A stretch of DNA of 64,000 bases from Cerrena zonata (Eukaryota; Basidiomycota; Agaricomycetes; Polyporales; Cerrenaceae). Shown one piece after another: positions 33,001 to 44,977 of the stretch. Every line of letters begins with the position of its first letter. Position 1 is the stretch's first letter. The notes under the pieces were generated by a model that did no database searches, was not told the DNA's origin, and was given only the letters and a program-made list of their open reading frames with translations. The stretch lies in contig JASBNA010000071.1 of assembly GCA_038087015.1 (NCBI GenBank), positions 1 to 64,000 on the forward strand, written 5' to 3'. The translations under genes were made by a program, and so were the position numbers.

Positions 33001-36000
33001 CGTGTCGCATCACCTATGATGTTGACTCACGTCACTACCCTGGTGTCTTTGACACGGATGCGGACCTTCACGTATACATACACTCTGCTTTCATAATCCA
33101 CCAGCACACGCCTACCAGTAGTGACCACGTTTCGGCTGACGTACAGAGAGTACTTTCCCGTGACCATAGGCTCCGCCACCGTCTCCAGGATTTCGTTGCG
33201 AAACGGATACCGAACACCAATCAAGGACTAGACAACGCCGTTCGAGCTATATGGGTGTCTTTCAGAAGAAACATCAATGTACGTTGGATGCCGGTGCATG
33301 CTTCAAGTACACGTTGGTGGACAACACACGCAGCTAACGGTGCAACTATCCACTGCAACATCTTTGACGGTCAATTTCTGGTCAATGGTAAACCCCTCGG
33401 ACGGTTACCGAAGTCCTATACGAGCCATGAAACATACCAACGTATTTTTGGTGACGTGAGTATGCAACTAGTAAATACAAAATGTCAGTTGCTGATATCA
33501 TTGTAGCAAATCTTAGATGTGATACCATTTGCTTTATCTCCGATGGACTTCTCGAGCCGTCGTTCGCTCCATGGAAATCAAGTAATTGTGACCTCAATTA
33601 TTCATATAGCCTTTCATTGACGAGTATTCTCAAGCTCTCATTTGCGTTTTCTGAAGATCAGCTCCTTGTGAGAGCCTCTCGCAAAGGCACAGACGATGAG
33701 ATCGAGATCCTCGAAGTCATCCCCCACACCATTCTGGCCAATGATCTTCCGTTTCCACTCACGCGACATTACGTGCATTGGTTGAATCTCACAACAAAGG
33801 TTATCGAATTCCGACCACTCAACAATGTCTGGTGTTCCAATGATGAGAATCTTCACCTCAGTATCGATTCACGCCAGCTAACCCAGGGAAGATATTCTGC
33901 GACCAAAGTTGTTGATATTCATAGCAGTCTTTTCAGCATGATATCCACCCGTCTCCAACCATTGGAAGAAGCACAGCACATGGTCATAACCTATGACCCC
34001 AACTCGGAATTGAGGAGAGTTTGCGCAGACTTCCCTCGGTCCCATCTGACATTCTTTGTCAACAAAGATCAACAGTTGGAATCGGGAAACACTAGAGGCT
34101 ACATTGTAGATGATCACCAAGCTGCAGGGACGCTGTTTGGACTAACCAATCAACTTATTCTCCGCAAGAGACTCTCTCATTCCGAACATACCGCAGAAGC
34201 CCGCCTAATTGTCATACCGTTTGGGAAGGTTGTCAGCAAGTGCACTGATCATCATGTCTCCGTCCACGTCAATACGACATCGTTGACCTCTGTGGAATAC
34301 CATATCTATACCGTCGATGACATGCTAGGCTGTCTTGCTAGTGAAAGTGGGATGAAGAGTTGGTTTTACATGCTTTACCTTCATGCAGTCACCTCGCATT
34401 GCTTACCAGATCCTCTTCTTAATCGAACTGGAACTGAAGAAGCATTGCTGGGTCTAAGGAGCGCCCGATCCTTTTCCCTCATTGAAATCAAGTTCGATTT
34501 TTTGGAGCAGCTTGCAAAGATAGCTACTCTATCTCCGCGACGAGTCTTTTACCCCTCCCATTTGCAGTCGATGCAGAGCACTTATTGGGACCCATCGCTT
34601 CCGCCCCTATCTCAGCATAATGCATTCACGATCCTGGTCTCACGGGTTTTCGCGCATGTGAAAACACTCCAAGTTTTTCATGGATACACATTCGACGATT
34701 CCTTCAATCCACTTTCATCCTCGCAACATTTGACTATTCGTGCTATCAACCGGTGTCTAAGTTATTACTGCCGTGACTTTTCAGACATCATCGAGGCAGG
34801 TTGTTGTGACGCCTCCTACAATAACTTCGTCAACAGCTTGTCGACTCATCGTGATGCACTTACAGCCTCTTATGAGGTAGCGAAATCCTCAAGCTCGGAT
34901 CTCAAAATCTTCTCATGCTTCCCTTCACCTATATGGGATGAACTCATGTGTTGGTCGCAGTCACGTACTATTACCCGTTATCCCTCGGATCAGAAACTCG
35001 ACACTATACAAACATTCTCATATCACAGAGCTTGGTTGGCTGGTGATTTGGAAAGTCGTTGGTTGGAAATCTATAATCTTTGTCGTACGACGGAACCAAC
35101 TCATATCAAATGGCGATATCAAGTAGTATTCACGTTCTCGGCTATGGCCTATGCCAACCCGTCCATGCAGAAAGCTGCCTTCATGTTTATGGCGTTGATC
35201 GCGAGCCATGCCACACGCAAGCTCGATCCATTATCGGACATATACACACTATGCGATGGGTTCAAACCTAGCAGGCCTACTCTGCGGGGATTTCTGGAAC
35301 CTGGGATACGACGGTTAGAAGACACTCCATCCTTTGAACTGTGTCAGGAGAAGTCTGAAGCACCTGGCAACTTTGCTAAACGAAGAGATCATCATCGGAG
35401 TTGCGAGACAGAGAAGGCGCTTGCCTGCATGGTAAACCATTTCATCGACCAATGGCCTCAAGTCAACTTGCGAGAACCAGGAGCCGATGTCAAATGTTGG
35501 GTCGATGTTGGGGCAGGTATCCAGAAGGTAGCAGATTACTTCTCAAGCTGTAGGCGTAATGCGCAACTGCGAGACTATTTCAAGTCTCTCGAGGTCGTAC
35601 TTTCTTCTAGGAACCTCGCGCCTAGTCAATCGGCAGAAGTTGATACCACCGCTTTGGCGGATTTTCTATATCAAATATCATCAGCTCGTATGGATGAAGA
35701 CCGTGTACCGCCACCCTCTCCACCGACACTCTGTCATCTTCTCATGTCTCCACTACCAGTTTTGTTGTCATCGTTCCCCACTCATCCCTTTGGTTCCCAG
35801 TTACAGATTCCTACTAAACTCGAGACGATACTTACCAAGCTCGCTGGGCGTCATCATCAGTCATCAGCAGTTTGCAACTTGTATGCAAATGATTTACGAC
35901 GAAGCTGTCAAGTTCTAGAAGAAGATGGTGGCCAGCGAACCGAGAGCATAGAACTGACACCATTACTACGATACCAGGATTTGTCTGCCAGAGATTGCGT

Positions 36001-39000
36001 ATCCTTATTGACTGAGATTCGGGAGGCAACCGCTCCCTCCACACTACACGGACACATTCTCTACGAGGCTGGTCAATGGCCGATCATCTGCTCCAGAACA
36101 TTGCTGCAACAATTGAACATCCATGTTCGATCATCGATAATTTACTCAGGCTGGCCTGAATTGTTGGTATATTTTGCGGAACGTTTCCTAGAGCACCAAC
36201 GCTCTCGACGACTTCTCGATCACTACCTCTACGGGAGAACTGATGAATTCGTGAATGAAAGGAAGAACGACCGTTTCGATCGAGAAGAAGCCTTGCGTAA
36301 CCCGGACTGGCTTCTGGTGCAGGTTTGTTTTTATATTTTGGCAGTTACACTGCGAGTCTTAACAAAACTCAACGCTGTCAGATCGCAGGAAACTTCCTCA
36401 TTAGACATGTTCAAGCAGAGATAGCCTCAGATATGATAGCCCCTCCATCCGGGAAGAATACGTCCTTGCAACTGAACATGGGAGAAGGTAAATCCTCTGT
36501 CATTGTCCCAATCGTAGCTGCGACACTCGCCAATCGCAAGCAACTTGTTCGTGTTATCGTACTCAAATCTCTTTCGAGACAAATGTTTGAACTTCTAGTA
36601 CAACGTCTTAGCCACCTTTGTGACCGCCGGGTTTATTACGTTCCTTTCTCCAGACACCTGCACATCGGGGAAGAGGAAATGCGCCTTCTCCAAGGACTTT
36701 ACAAACAATGCATGGACTGTGGTGGTATCTTGGTAGTTCAACCCGAACACATCCTGTCCCTGAAACTAATGGCTGTCGATCGGATCATCTCCGAGCCCAC
36801 TAGCGATTCAGGAGGACTCTCCAACATCTTGCAAGAAACACAAGCATGGCTAACGCAGAATTCTCGGGATATCCTCGACGAGAGTGACGAGATTTTGCAT
36901 GTCCGTTATCAGCTAATTTATACAATCGGTCACCAAGAAACTCTCCAAAACTATTCTGATAGGTGGGGCACCATCCAATGGGTTCTCCATCTGGTACACC
37001 GACACGCTCTGGAGCTGCGACCCCAACACCCCGCGGAGCTTGAGGTAGATGAACGCATGGGTGATTTTCCCATTATCCGGATTCTCAGTTCCTCGCTCAG
37101 TAGGAAGCTGAGCTGTCTCCTTGCTGATGACGCGTTCAGTAATCGAATTCCGACCTTGTCCCTAGCGTTCATCCCGAGTTCTATCCAGGTTATAGCTCGC
37201 CGCTTCCTTGTGGAGTCTGATATTGTCATATCAGACTACGATATGTTGAAGAGCTACTTTGAAGAGACTGGGAATTGGTCCAACATCCTACTTCTTCGAG
37301 GTTTGCTCTCAGGAGGCAGTGGGATCATCCACTACGCCCTGTCGGAACGGCGTTGGAAAGTTGACTATGGACATGACCTTCGGCGATCACGTCTTGCCGT
37401 GCCATATCGGGCAAAGGTGCGTATCTTCAAGCCTCGAAACGAATGCCTGCATACTGATCTTTTGCTGGTTCTAGGATGTACCTAGCTTACGATCCGAATT
37501 TGGTCATCCTGATGTCGCGCTCACATTGACTTGCCTAACATACTACTACGGTGGTCTCACTGCTCCTCAACTTCGCCAATGCTTCAACCTCTTGTACAGG
37601 CTAGATAATCCAGCATTAGCGTACTGGTGGTGGGTACAACACGGTCATGACATCCCCGAAACTCTTCAGCGATTGTCCGGTGTCAACATTGATGATTCAG
37701 ACCAATTCTATAATCTTCTGGTACCACTTTTCAAGAATAATTCTGCAACGGCAGATTTCTTCCTCTATCAGGTTGTCTTCCCACAAGAGGCAAAGACGTT
37801 TCCGCACAAGTTGACGACGACCGGCTGGGATTTGGTTGAAGAAAGCGGACCTCTGACCACAGGATTCAGCGGAACGAACGACAATCGTTTCCTCATGCCC
37901 ACATCCATCACTCAGTATAGTCGACCCGAACAAGAGAGTACTAATGCTAGGGTGCTCTCGTACCTTCTTCAACCGGAGAATAACACCTACTTTTGTATTG
38001 GGAGTCTACACCAACCTGAGCAAACCCTGGCTGCTCAAGAGTTCCTGGAAAGGCTTACAATTGAGTATCCCGATGTTCGGGTACTACTCGACGTAGGAGC
38101 GCAGATGATTCAGCTCAGCAACGAAGCTCTTGCTCTGTGCTGGCTCTCTTTGCGTTCTGATGTCCCTGCTGCGGTTTTCTTCAATGAAGAGGACGAACTG
38201 ACGGTGGTCACGAAGCAGCAACCGCAGAAAACTGAACCTTTACATTCATCTTCGTTCAAGCAGCGATTAGATGAATGCATTGTGTACCTCGACGATGCCC
38301 ATACCCGTGGGACGGATTTGAAGTTACCGAGGGATGCTCGTGCTGTAGTTACACTAGGACCGAAGGTGACGAAAGACAGATTAGTTCAAGGTATGTTTCG
38401 TCAATTACTCTCTCAGCTAGGTATTGAGGCGTGCATTATAGGGTGTATGAGGATGAGGAAGCTTGGACACGGTCAATCTCTCGTCTTTTGTGCACCGCCT
38501 CAGATCGACCGACACATTCGCGAGATTGGAAACCTTTCTCCCAACGATATCCCTGAAGTTTCAGATATCATCAAATGGTCTATACTTGAAACATTGCTCG
38601 AAATCGACAGATACATTCCACAGTGGGCACAACAAGGTGTGGATCATGATCGGCGTCAGAAATCATACGTAATCTATTCTGCTTCATCCGATGTTGAAGC
38701 CCTTCGCGAGGCGTGGAGACAGCGCGAATCGAAGACGCTTGAAGAGCTGTATGGAATGGATGTTTCTGCACTCCATGAGGTGGAACACCCAGCATTCCAA
38801 CTTCCTACAATCAGGGATCGCTTGGATTCGTTTGGGATAACCAGTCTCTCTCAGACGAAATTTGGGGAAGAACAAGAGCGTGAGGTCAGTCAGGAAGTGG
38901 TGCAGGAGCGCGAAGTAGAACGCCCACCAGGAATCAAACCAGAGAAGCCGGACCTACACAAGGATGTTAAGAGGTTCGTCCTAACCGGTAGATTCAACAC

Positions 39001-39634
39001 GCAGTCAAAGTGCTTCATACCTGTGGCGGAACTCCTGCCTTCAAGTCCCGCACAGCGCACTCTCAGATGGACGTGGTCTGCGGGACTCTATGTGACCCGA
39101 GACTTTACTCGAACCGTTGTATCTTCGGGTTCACAAAGGCTCCTGGACTTCATGCGTCCCGTAAACTGGGTCATTTCTGGAACGCTAGCGGACAAGAGCA
39201 CGATCTTTGTGATTCCAAGTCCTCACGAAGTGAACGAGTTATTACCAGACATTCGAAAGTCTCTCCACACAAGGCTTCACATCTTCAATCCTCGTGTTAC
39301 GGAGTGGATGAGATCTTTCTCAGACCTTTCTGGTTATGCTCTTTCTGGCGCAAAGCAACTCTCGTACTCACAACCGTCACTCGAGATTCAGAGTCAGCTG
39401 AACCTTATCTCTGGTCAACTATACTTGGACAACCTGGAGATGTACCATAAAGCAGAAGGGTTATTAGGGATCCGGAGGCTAGATGTTGGTGATTCCATAC
39501 GCATCAAATGTGATGGTCCTGTCTTGGAATGTTTCAAGCATCTAGTGAGCTCTAGGCGGAAGGGGATGGGATATCGAGAAACCCATGTGGGAAAGATGTT
39601 ACATCTACGTCCTTTGGACAGCAGCGACTTTTAG
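30007..39634 (+). CDS. Giant DUF6606/DUF3638/DUF3645 protein, 3,100 residues
   Basis: Seven exons are separated by introns at 30290-30340, 32756-32808, 33456-33506, 33582-33634, 36323-36381 and 37417-37474. They sum to 3,100 codons plus stop. The N-terminus (LIEHIFLPPELPQ) is typical of DUF6606. From about residue 2,035 comes DUF3638, with a P-loop-like LNMGEGKSSVIVP and an acidic box DILDESDEIL. At about 2,380 the DUF3645 signature DVPSLRSEFGHPDVALTLT follows, then YYYGGL. A coiled region EQEREVSQEVVQEREVERPP lies near residue 2,860. The family is often annotated as putative ubiquitinyl hydrolase, but I see no catalytic triad I can defend. The GEGKS and DEsDE boxes look more like an ATPase/helicase core (inference). 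The start was taken at 30007 because the DUF6606 motif follows at once. Confidence 0.92.
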
Positions 39635-40002
39635 GTGATTTATTATGCTTTATCGTGATGTTCTTATGTACAATACTGTATCATGATGTTTCTGTGGGTC
39701 TTATGTAAATGTACTATAGCGTTACTTGTTTCTCGAATTACATTCATCTCCAGCGCTCCGTCACTTCGTTTATTTCTTCATTGTCGACATCACTTGTTCG
39801 AGTCCACCGCCACCAGCTCTAGCAGCAATCGCTGAATATTTATATCTCGGGCAAAGATGTCAGTACACTGTCTATACAATAGTATTGGCATCACTTGTCT
39901 TGCCTTTCGTCAGCTTTGGTCTTCAAATGTCGACGCTTGCCGTATGACGCCATAACCCACCAATCCGCCTGGCTTAATTCCGAATCTTCAACCCTGACCA
40001 CT
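39635..40002. other. Intergenic
   Basis: This is the 3' region of the giant gene and the promoter region of the TENA-like gene. I see nothing distinct. Confidence 0.4.
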
Positions 40003-40846
40003 ATGTCAACCTCGGAGTCTTTGACTTCACACCTCGTTCGACTTTCTACCGTCCGACCGTACACTGCAGCAACCGAGCACCCATTTCTCGCCTCGGCTGG
40101 AGATGGCAGACTTTCAAAAGACCTTCTATCTGTCTATCTCTCCCAAGATCGACTTTATGCTGCACATGCTTACCCCAAATTCGTTGGATGTCTTCTCGCC
40201 TCCGTCCCGTTCTCTTCTCTAGATGGGATTGACTGTGATCGAGAAAACTATAACCAAAGAGTCGTAGCTGTACTAGGTGGGGCGCTTCAGAATGTCATTC
40301 GTGAGGTCAACTTCTTCAGAGATGTGGCCAAGAAGTACGAACTGCAACTTTCCGGTTGGCGAGAACGGAAAGCCACACGGGATTATACCGCTGAGATGAG
40401 CAGGGTTGGTGCAAGTGGTAGGTTGGAGGACGGAATAGTTTTTCTTTGGGCAATGGAGCGAGTGAGTGCGATTTGATTTGTGACGTGCATTCCGATCGTC
40501 GTTCATGGGCATGTGCAGGTTTATCTTGATGCCTGGAGTTTCGTGTCCAGTTTGAAAAACGAGCACGCAGGCCCTACTTCGGCCGCTGTTGCTGAGCTTG
40601 TTGACAATTGGACCAACGAAGAATTCGTCGTGTTTGTAGACGAACTTGCTGACCTGGTAAACAGGTGAGTAACCCTTCATAATTGATCATACATTGATTT
40701 AAAAAAAACACACTTCTCGAAGGTTGGACATCAAGCCTGGGTCGGATGCATGGATCCGAGCTGAGGAAATATGGGGTCGAGTGATCGAACTGGAAGAGTC
40801 ATTTTGGCCGAATGAGGATGAACTGAGGCAATTGAAAGCCTTGTAA
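40003..40846 (+). CDS. TENA/THI-4/PQQC (haem-oxygenase fold) family protein
   Basis: Three exons: 40003-40461, 40519 to a donor at about 40665, and the last from about 40722 to TAA 40844-40846, with GTGAGT donors. The product of about 230 residues is all-helical. It carries the family layout: PYTAATEHPFLASAGDGRLS near the N-terminus, YLSQDRLYAAHAYPKFVGC, and the C-terminal LVDNWTNEEFVVFVDELADLV and WIRAEEIWGRVIELEESFW. Relatives include thiaminases II and related enzymes of thiamine salvage and PqqC. Fungal stand-alone members are mostly uncharacterised, so the substrate is not assigned. It follows the giant gene in the same direction with 368 bases between. Confidence 0.85.
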
Positions 40847-41244
40847 TAATATATAGTAAGGTCAAGGTATCTTAAAAAAGCATTACCTCGTCAGGGTCGT
40901 AAATTCATCGGTGTTCCTCGCTTCTCCCCATGGATCATGAGGATGTGCCACCTCGGCCTTTGAAGTTTTTACGCCACTCGTTGACAGTCTCCGTGATACA
41001 ACTTCATGCAATATAGGTGTTCCGGCGCCACGGTGGTAAAAGGCCATTGCACATGCGTAGAGTAGTAAGCAATTCGATATTTGAACTCCTTTGGTTGTTT
41101 TTGAGGATCAATTCCAGGTACCTCTTACTGATGTTGTCCAATTCTCTACAATGCATTTACCCTTGTCGTGCATGTGGCTGCGATAAGAATGCAGCGGTAG
41201 AGAGTCTCATCCCCGGTGTGAGACGTTCCCTATCGTCCTAGAAC
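40847..41244. other. Intergenic
   Basis: This lies between the TENA-like gene and the second P450. No supported gene is seen. Confidence 0.4.
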
Positions 41245-41252
41245 TATAAATA
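41245..41252 (+). promoter_or_regulatory. TATA box of P450 gene 2
   Basis: TATAAATA lies about 31-38 bases upstream of the ATG at 41283, so the leader would be very short if this is the active box. Confidence 0.5.
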
Positions 41253-42952
41253 TGGACATGTAATAGGACGAAGCGGAAGGTAATGGGGACTCTTCTCTTC
41301 TTGTTCATTGTACCGATCTGTTACCTCTTGCTTCGTCTGACGCGATCTTCTCGTCTCCCTCCGGGACAGAGAGGTTATCCAGTCATCGGCAACATCTTGG
41401 ACATACCAGCCACGCAACAATGGAAGACCTTTTCCGAGTGGACCAAAATTTATGGTTCGTGTTCTGCAGCTTTCAGAAAACTCACGAGGATTAATACTAT
41501 CTTGTAGGCGACGTGATGTGTTTGAAGTTACCTATGCACCATGTCATCGTTCTGGGATCTCCACAAGCTGTCTCCGATCTCATGGAAAAACGGTCTGACA
41601 TCTACTCGGACAGACCAATTTCCATCATGGATGAACTGCGAGCAGACCACATTTTATCGAAAATATAGTAAATCAGCTGACGAAAGCCTTATAGGATCGG
41701 CTGGGACTGGGCTTTTGCGGCGATGCGCTATTCTCTAAAATGGCGTGCTTATAGAAAGGCATTTCACCAACACTTCAATCAGAATGAAGTGCACACGTTC
41801 CAGCCGATTCAGCTACGTGAATGTCGCGCATTCCTTGGTCGTATGCTGGGCTCCTCAGAGAGTGAGAGCTTAGGCCAACATATTCGGCAGTATGTCACTT
41901 GCATTTGTCCGGATATATCGAACCTAACGAGCTCTTTATGTCGCGTACGAAGAATCAACACCGCTATAATTCTCAAAATCGCGTACGATATGGATATTAC
42001 CGATGTAAACGACGAATATGTCCGACTGGCACAAGAAGCTACTTTAGGATTTAGTATGGCTCATGGCCTTGGAGCAACTTGGGTCGATCTTTTCCCCGTT
42101 CTACGCCATTTGCCGAATTGGATGCCTGGAATGAAGTTCAAGAAGATGGCTGATTACTATAGATCTATCTCGTGGAAGATGGTTCATGCTCCATTTGGGA
42201 AAGTCAAACAAGACATCGTACGTGTTTTCATTGTTCATCTGACACAAGTCTACTATGAAAGCCTCGTAGAATGAAGAGAAAGCTACATCATCTCTTGCGC
42301 ATAAGTTACTTGAGAGGCATCAAGGAACAACGAAAGATGGTTTCGATGGCGAGGAACTGGCTCGAAATGTCGCCGCCATTGCTTATGCAGGTGCAGCACA
42401 TACGGTGAATAAATCATCTCATTCCTTCATACAGTACCCTTCTTGTCGGAGAAATCTTATCTGCATTGGAATGGGGCGCCCATTGAAACCCAATTGGGAT
42501 GAGAGTTCCGATAAGATAAGCTCCATTGCAATCGCATCGTAACGTAGGGCGCTAGCATTGAGCAACATTGGGTATACAACATGAATAAAACTTGACATAT
42601 CTACGTGGTTTTGCCATATATTTGGGAAAATTTCAATTGCTAAAGAAAGTAGAGATATTTCTCACATATAATATTGTCTCTATGCATAAGTGAAGCACAC
42701 CTAACAGTCTGGACATTTCAGAAAGGGCACTAAAAGCGAATTTTAAACTTCAAACTCCCTTCTATTCATCATTATATAGTGCCATGGTACTGAAAACAAC
42801 TCAAAGACATAATGTAAAGTGGATAAAATGAGCTCAGATGAGCCATTCACAAGGATTGCTTGACTTAAGCATTTGACAAGTAGCCCACTGCAACCTAAGT
42901 CCTCTAAATCCGAGGAGTGACATATACCCCATCAACCTTCTCTATACCTAAA

Positions 42953-43025
42953 GGCCTTTTAGACTAGTGGTTAAGATGTGTGGTCATGCGCGGGCGAGGG
43001 CATGGGTTCGAACCCCCAGGTGAGT
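42953..43025 (+). mobile_element. tRNA-derived SINE-like module with A and B boxes
   Basis: TAGACTAGTGG (42960-42970) fits the pol III A box TRGCNNAGYGG at 10 of 11 positions. GGTTCGAACCC (43005-43015) fits the B box. The spacing of 34 bases is normal. Flanks do not form a full seven-base acceptor stem and the arms pair poorly, so this is not a functional tRNA. A tRNA-derived SINE head is the better reading. Confidence 0.6.
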
Positions 43026-43204
43026 ACAGTCAATATGTAAGTGGACCAATATCTCTGTGATTTACCAAGTAGTAAATATGTAATTAATAAAATAATCTAT
43101 CATATAATATGTAATAATCAGCATAGATACTAACCAATAAATAGTAAGACCCAGGAAGGTTACAAATTAGTTTTTGGGCACTACCGGACCGCTCATTGGG
43201 ACGG

Positions 43205-43238
43205 CATTGGGACGCCCATTGAAATGGGCGTCCCAATG
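43205..43238. repeat. Perfect 16-base palindrome, two-base loop
   Basis: CATTGGGACGCCCATT (43205-43220) pairs exactly with AATGGGCGTCCCAATG (43223-43238) around the dinucleotide GA. Such a tight perfect palindrome within the intron insertion is typical of fold-back elements or transposon termini brought together. Confidence 0.9.
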
Positions 43239-44244
43239 TGATTCCAATGGTTACTCTCATATCTATATGCGGTCTCAATGCCGCCTCGGCATTAAGGCAT
43301 CATAATGCCATTGAAAGGGATTAAAACGCCCCCTTAAAATTTCCGACACTTATGACGATCCATAGACAACTGCTGCTGCACAATCATTCTTTATTGCTAT
43401 GGGTCTTTACCCAGAAATTCAACGCAAAGCTCAAGAAGAGTTGGATCGTATCGTGGGCCCAAATAGACTTCCAGAGTTCAGCGACTATGACGATCTGATC
43501 TATGTGCAAGCGATCGCACTCGAATCGATGCGTTGGATGATGGTCCTCCCACTTGGCGTTCCTCATCGCGTCACTCGAGATGACGAATATAAAGGGTTCT
43601 TCATACCAGCAGGGTCAACAATCATTGTTGTAAGTCTTATATCATTTTTTCCCCAGATGATATCCAAATGTTAGCTTATTTCTCTTTCGCATCTAGAATG
43701 CATGGTAAGTCAAATGAATGTTTAGAATCGATTTTATCTCATAGCAAAAACCTTAGGTCAATCCTGCACGATCCCGATGTATTCCCGGAACCCGAAAATT
43801 TCAAGCCGGAGCGCTTCATTAAAGATGGTCGCTTAGATCCTAGCGTTCGTAACCCCTTGGAATATGCATTTGGGTTCGGTAGACGGTTCGTGCTCCTGTC
43901 CACTCATATTTGCGATCAAGTTATTGAACGATCTTCTTCCAGAGTCTGCCCCGGTCGTCATCTTAGTAGTGCATCTTTATTCATGACTATAGCTTCCGTC
44001 TTGCATACTTTAAAAATTAATCCCGCCGAGGATGAAGACGGAAACCTATTCGATGGATCAACTATGCTTGCTGCAGGCTTGGCTGCGTACGTATCCTCGT
44101 CGTCGCTTCCTGATTATCCAATTACTCAGACATGAATCTGTTTTCAGCGGGCCGAACAGAGTCCCGTGTTCCGCGTCTCCTCGTTCTGCAGATGCTGAGC
44201 ATCTCATACGAGTGTGGTGTTCAATGGATCAAGAAGAGCAGTAA

Positions 44245-44977
44245 ATTCTTGAATCGACGGACTTTGTGGGCTTACGCGAATCGAATACGAACGGTATTAG
44301 CAAGATAAATGTGTCGTTATGCGGTGCACACCTATACATTACCCCTTTTCAACAGTGATAATGTTACAGTGGGTCTGAACCTTGGAGGGTATCATTTGGC
44401 ATGTTGCTGGCTACATGATCTAAAATGTCATTGGAATGGCTGCTAACCTTAAGCCCCTTTGTCCCCCCTCTGTTTTAGCGTGATGTAATCCGTGTTCGGA
44501 TATCGCTATTATACATCATAGTCGCCAAGGCCTCACAGGGCAATCGTGTAACTTTAACCTTCGGGAGATGCTTTGGTATATCTGCCGACTCACGACTCAA
44601 TCAAACCTTTGCGTCACAAGGATATGACGGAATGGCTTCAAATGACAAGAATGTGAGCACATGGGCTCATTTCTGATACAAAAATGTTGACCTGTGGAGT
44701 CAGGGTGAGAATATGGACTGACACACGGGGATGTGGATGTTTATAGCCCAAATGAAAGGCTTCGAGCTTTGAACCTGGAGCGTGTCCATATTAAAATACA
44801 CCTGGGGATGGATACACCTTGCAAATGACATTTGTCTTCCTTTAGGCCTCTATACTTCTAGATCAACGGTACCCAATGCCAAGCTTTCGTGGAGCTCGTA
44901 ATCCTACGGGGACGCTCTTCCGACTCTCCAACACGCAGTAGTTAAATATGGGCGCGAAGAAGTAGGAATTAGCAACG
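44245..44977. other. Intergenic between tandem P450 genes
   Basis: Promoter region of P450 gene 3. I see no supported gene or repeat. Confidence 0.4.

Larger units (their letters stand above)
42430..43345. mobile_element. Repeat-filled insertion in P450 gene 2 intron
   Basis: Paralogue introns here are about 50-75 bases and contain the AADT mini-exon. This copy has about 975 bases. The inserted DNA is AT-rich with fold-back motifs at both ends: CGCCCATTGAAACCCAATTG near 42480, and several GGGACGCCCATT-like units near 43190-43240. A tRNA-like module lies in the middle. The normal intron 3' end (TTATGACGATCCATAG) remains at 43350-43365. Exact borders and target duplication could not be fixed by eye, and more than one element may be nested. 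Confidence 0.65.
41283..44244 (+). pseudogene. Cytochrome P450 monooxygenase 2, probably damaged
   Basis: This is a paralogue of the P450s at 25.6 and 45.0 kb. Anchor (MGTLLFLFIVPICYLLL), hinge (RLPPGQRGYPVIGN), WRAYR, ExxR (ESMR), FKPERF and haem loop FGFGRR / VCPGRHLS are all present and in frame. Two lesions stand out. First, after SIMDEL the donor is GCGAGC (41638), where both paralogues have GTAAGT. Second, the mini-exon that encodes the I-helix AADT is absent. The intron from 42391 to 43365 is filled with foreign repeats. If the alternative donor at 42405 is used, the motif reads AAHTTAAA, with His replacing the acid that helps oxygen activation. The gene may still be transcribed, but a normal enzyme is doubtful. 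Stop TAA is at 42 bases before 44286, that is 44242-44244. Confidence 0.75.

Noticed and set aside
42953..43025. Functional tRNA gene
   Set aside because: A and B boxes are good, but the acceptor stem and T-arm pairing are poor and the locus is inside inserted repeat DNA.
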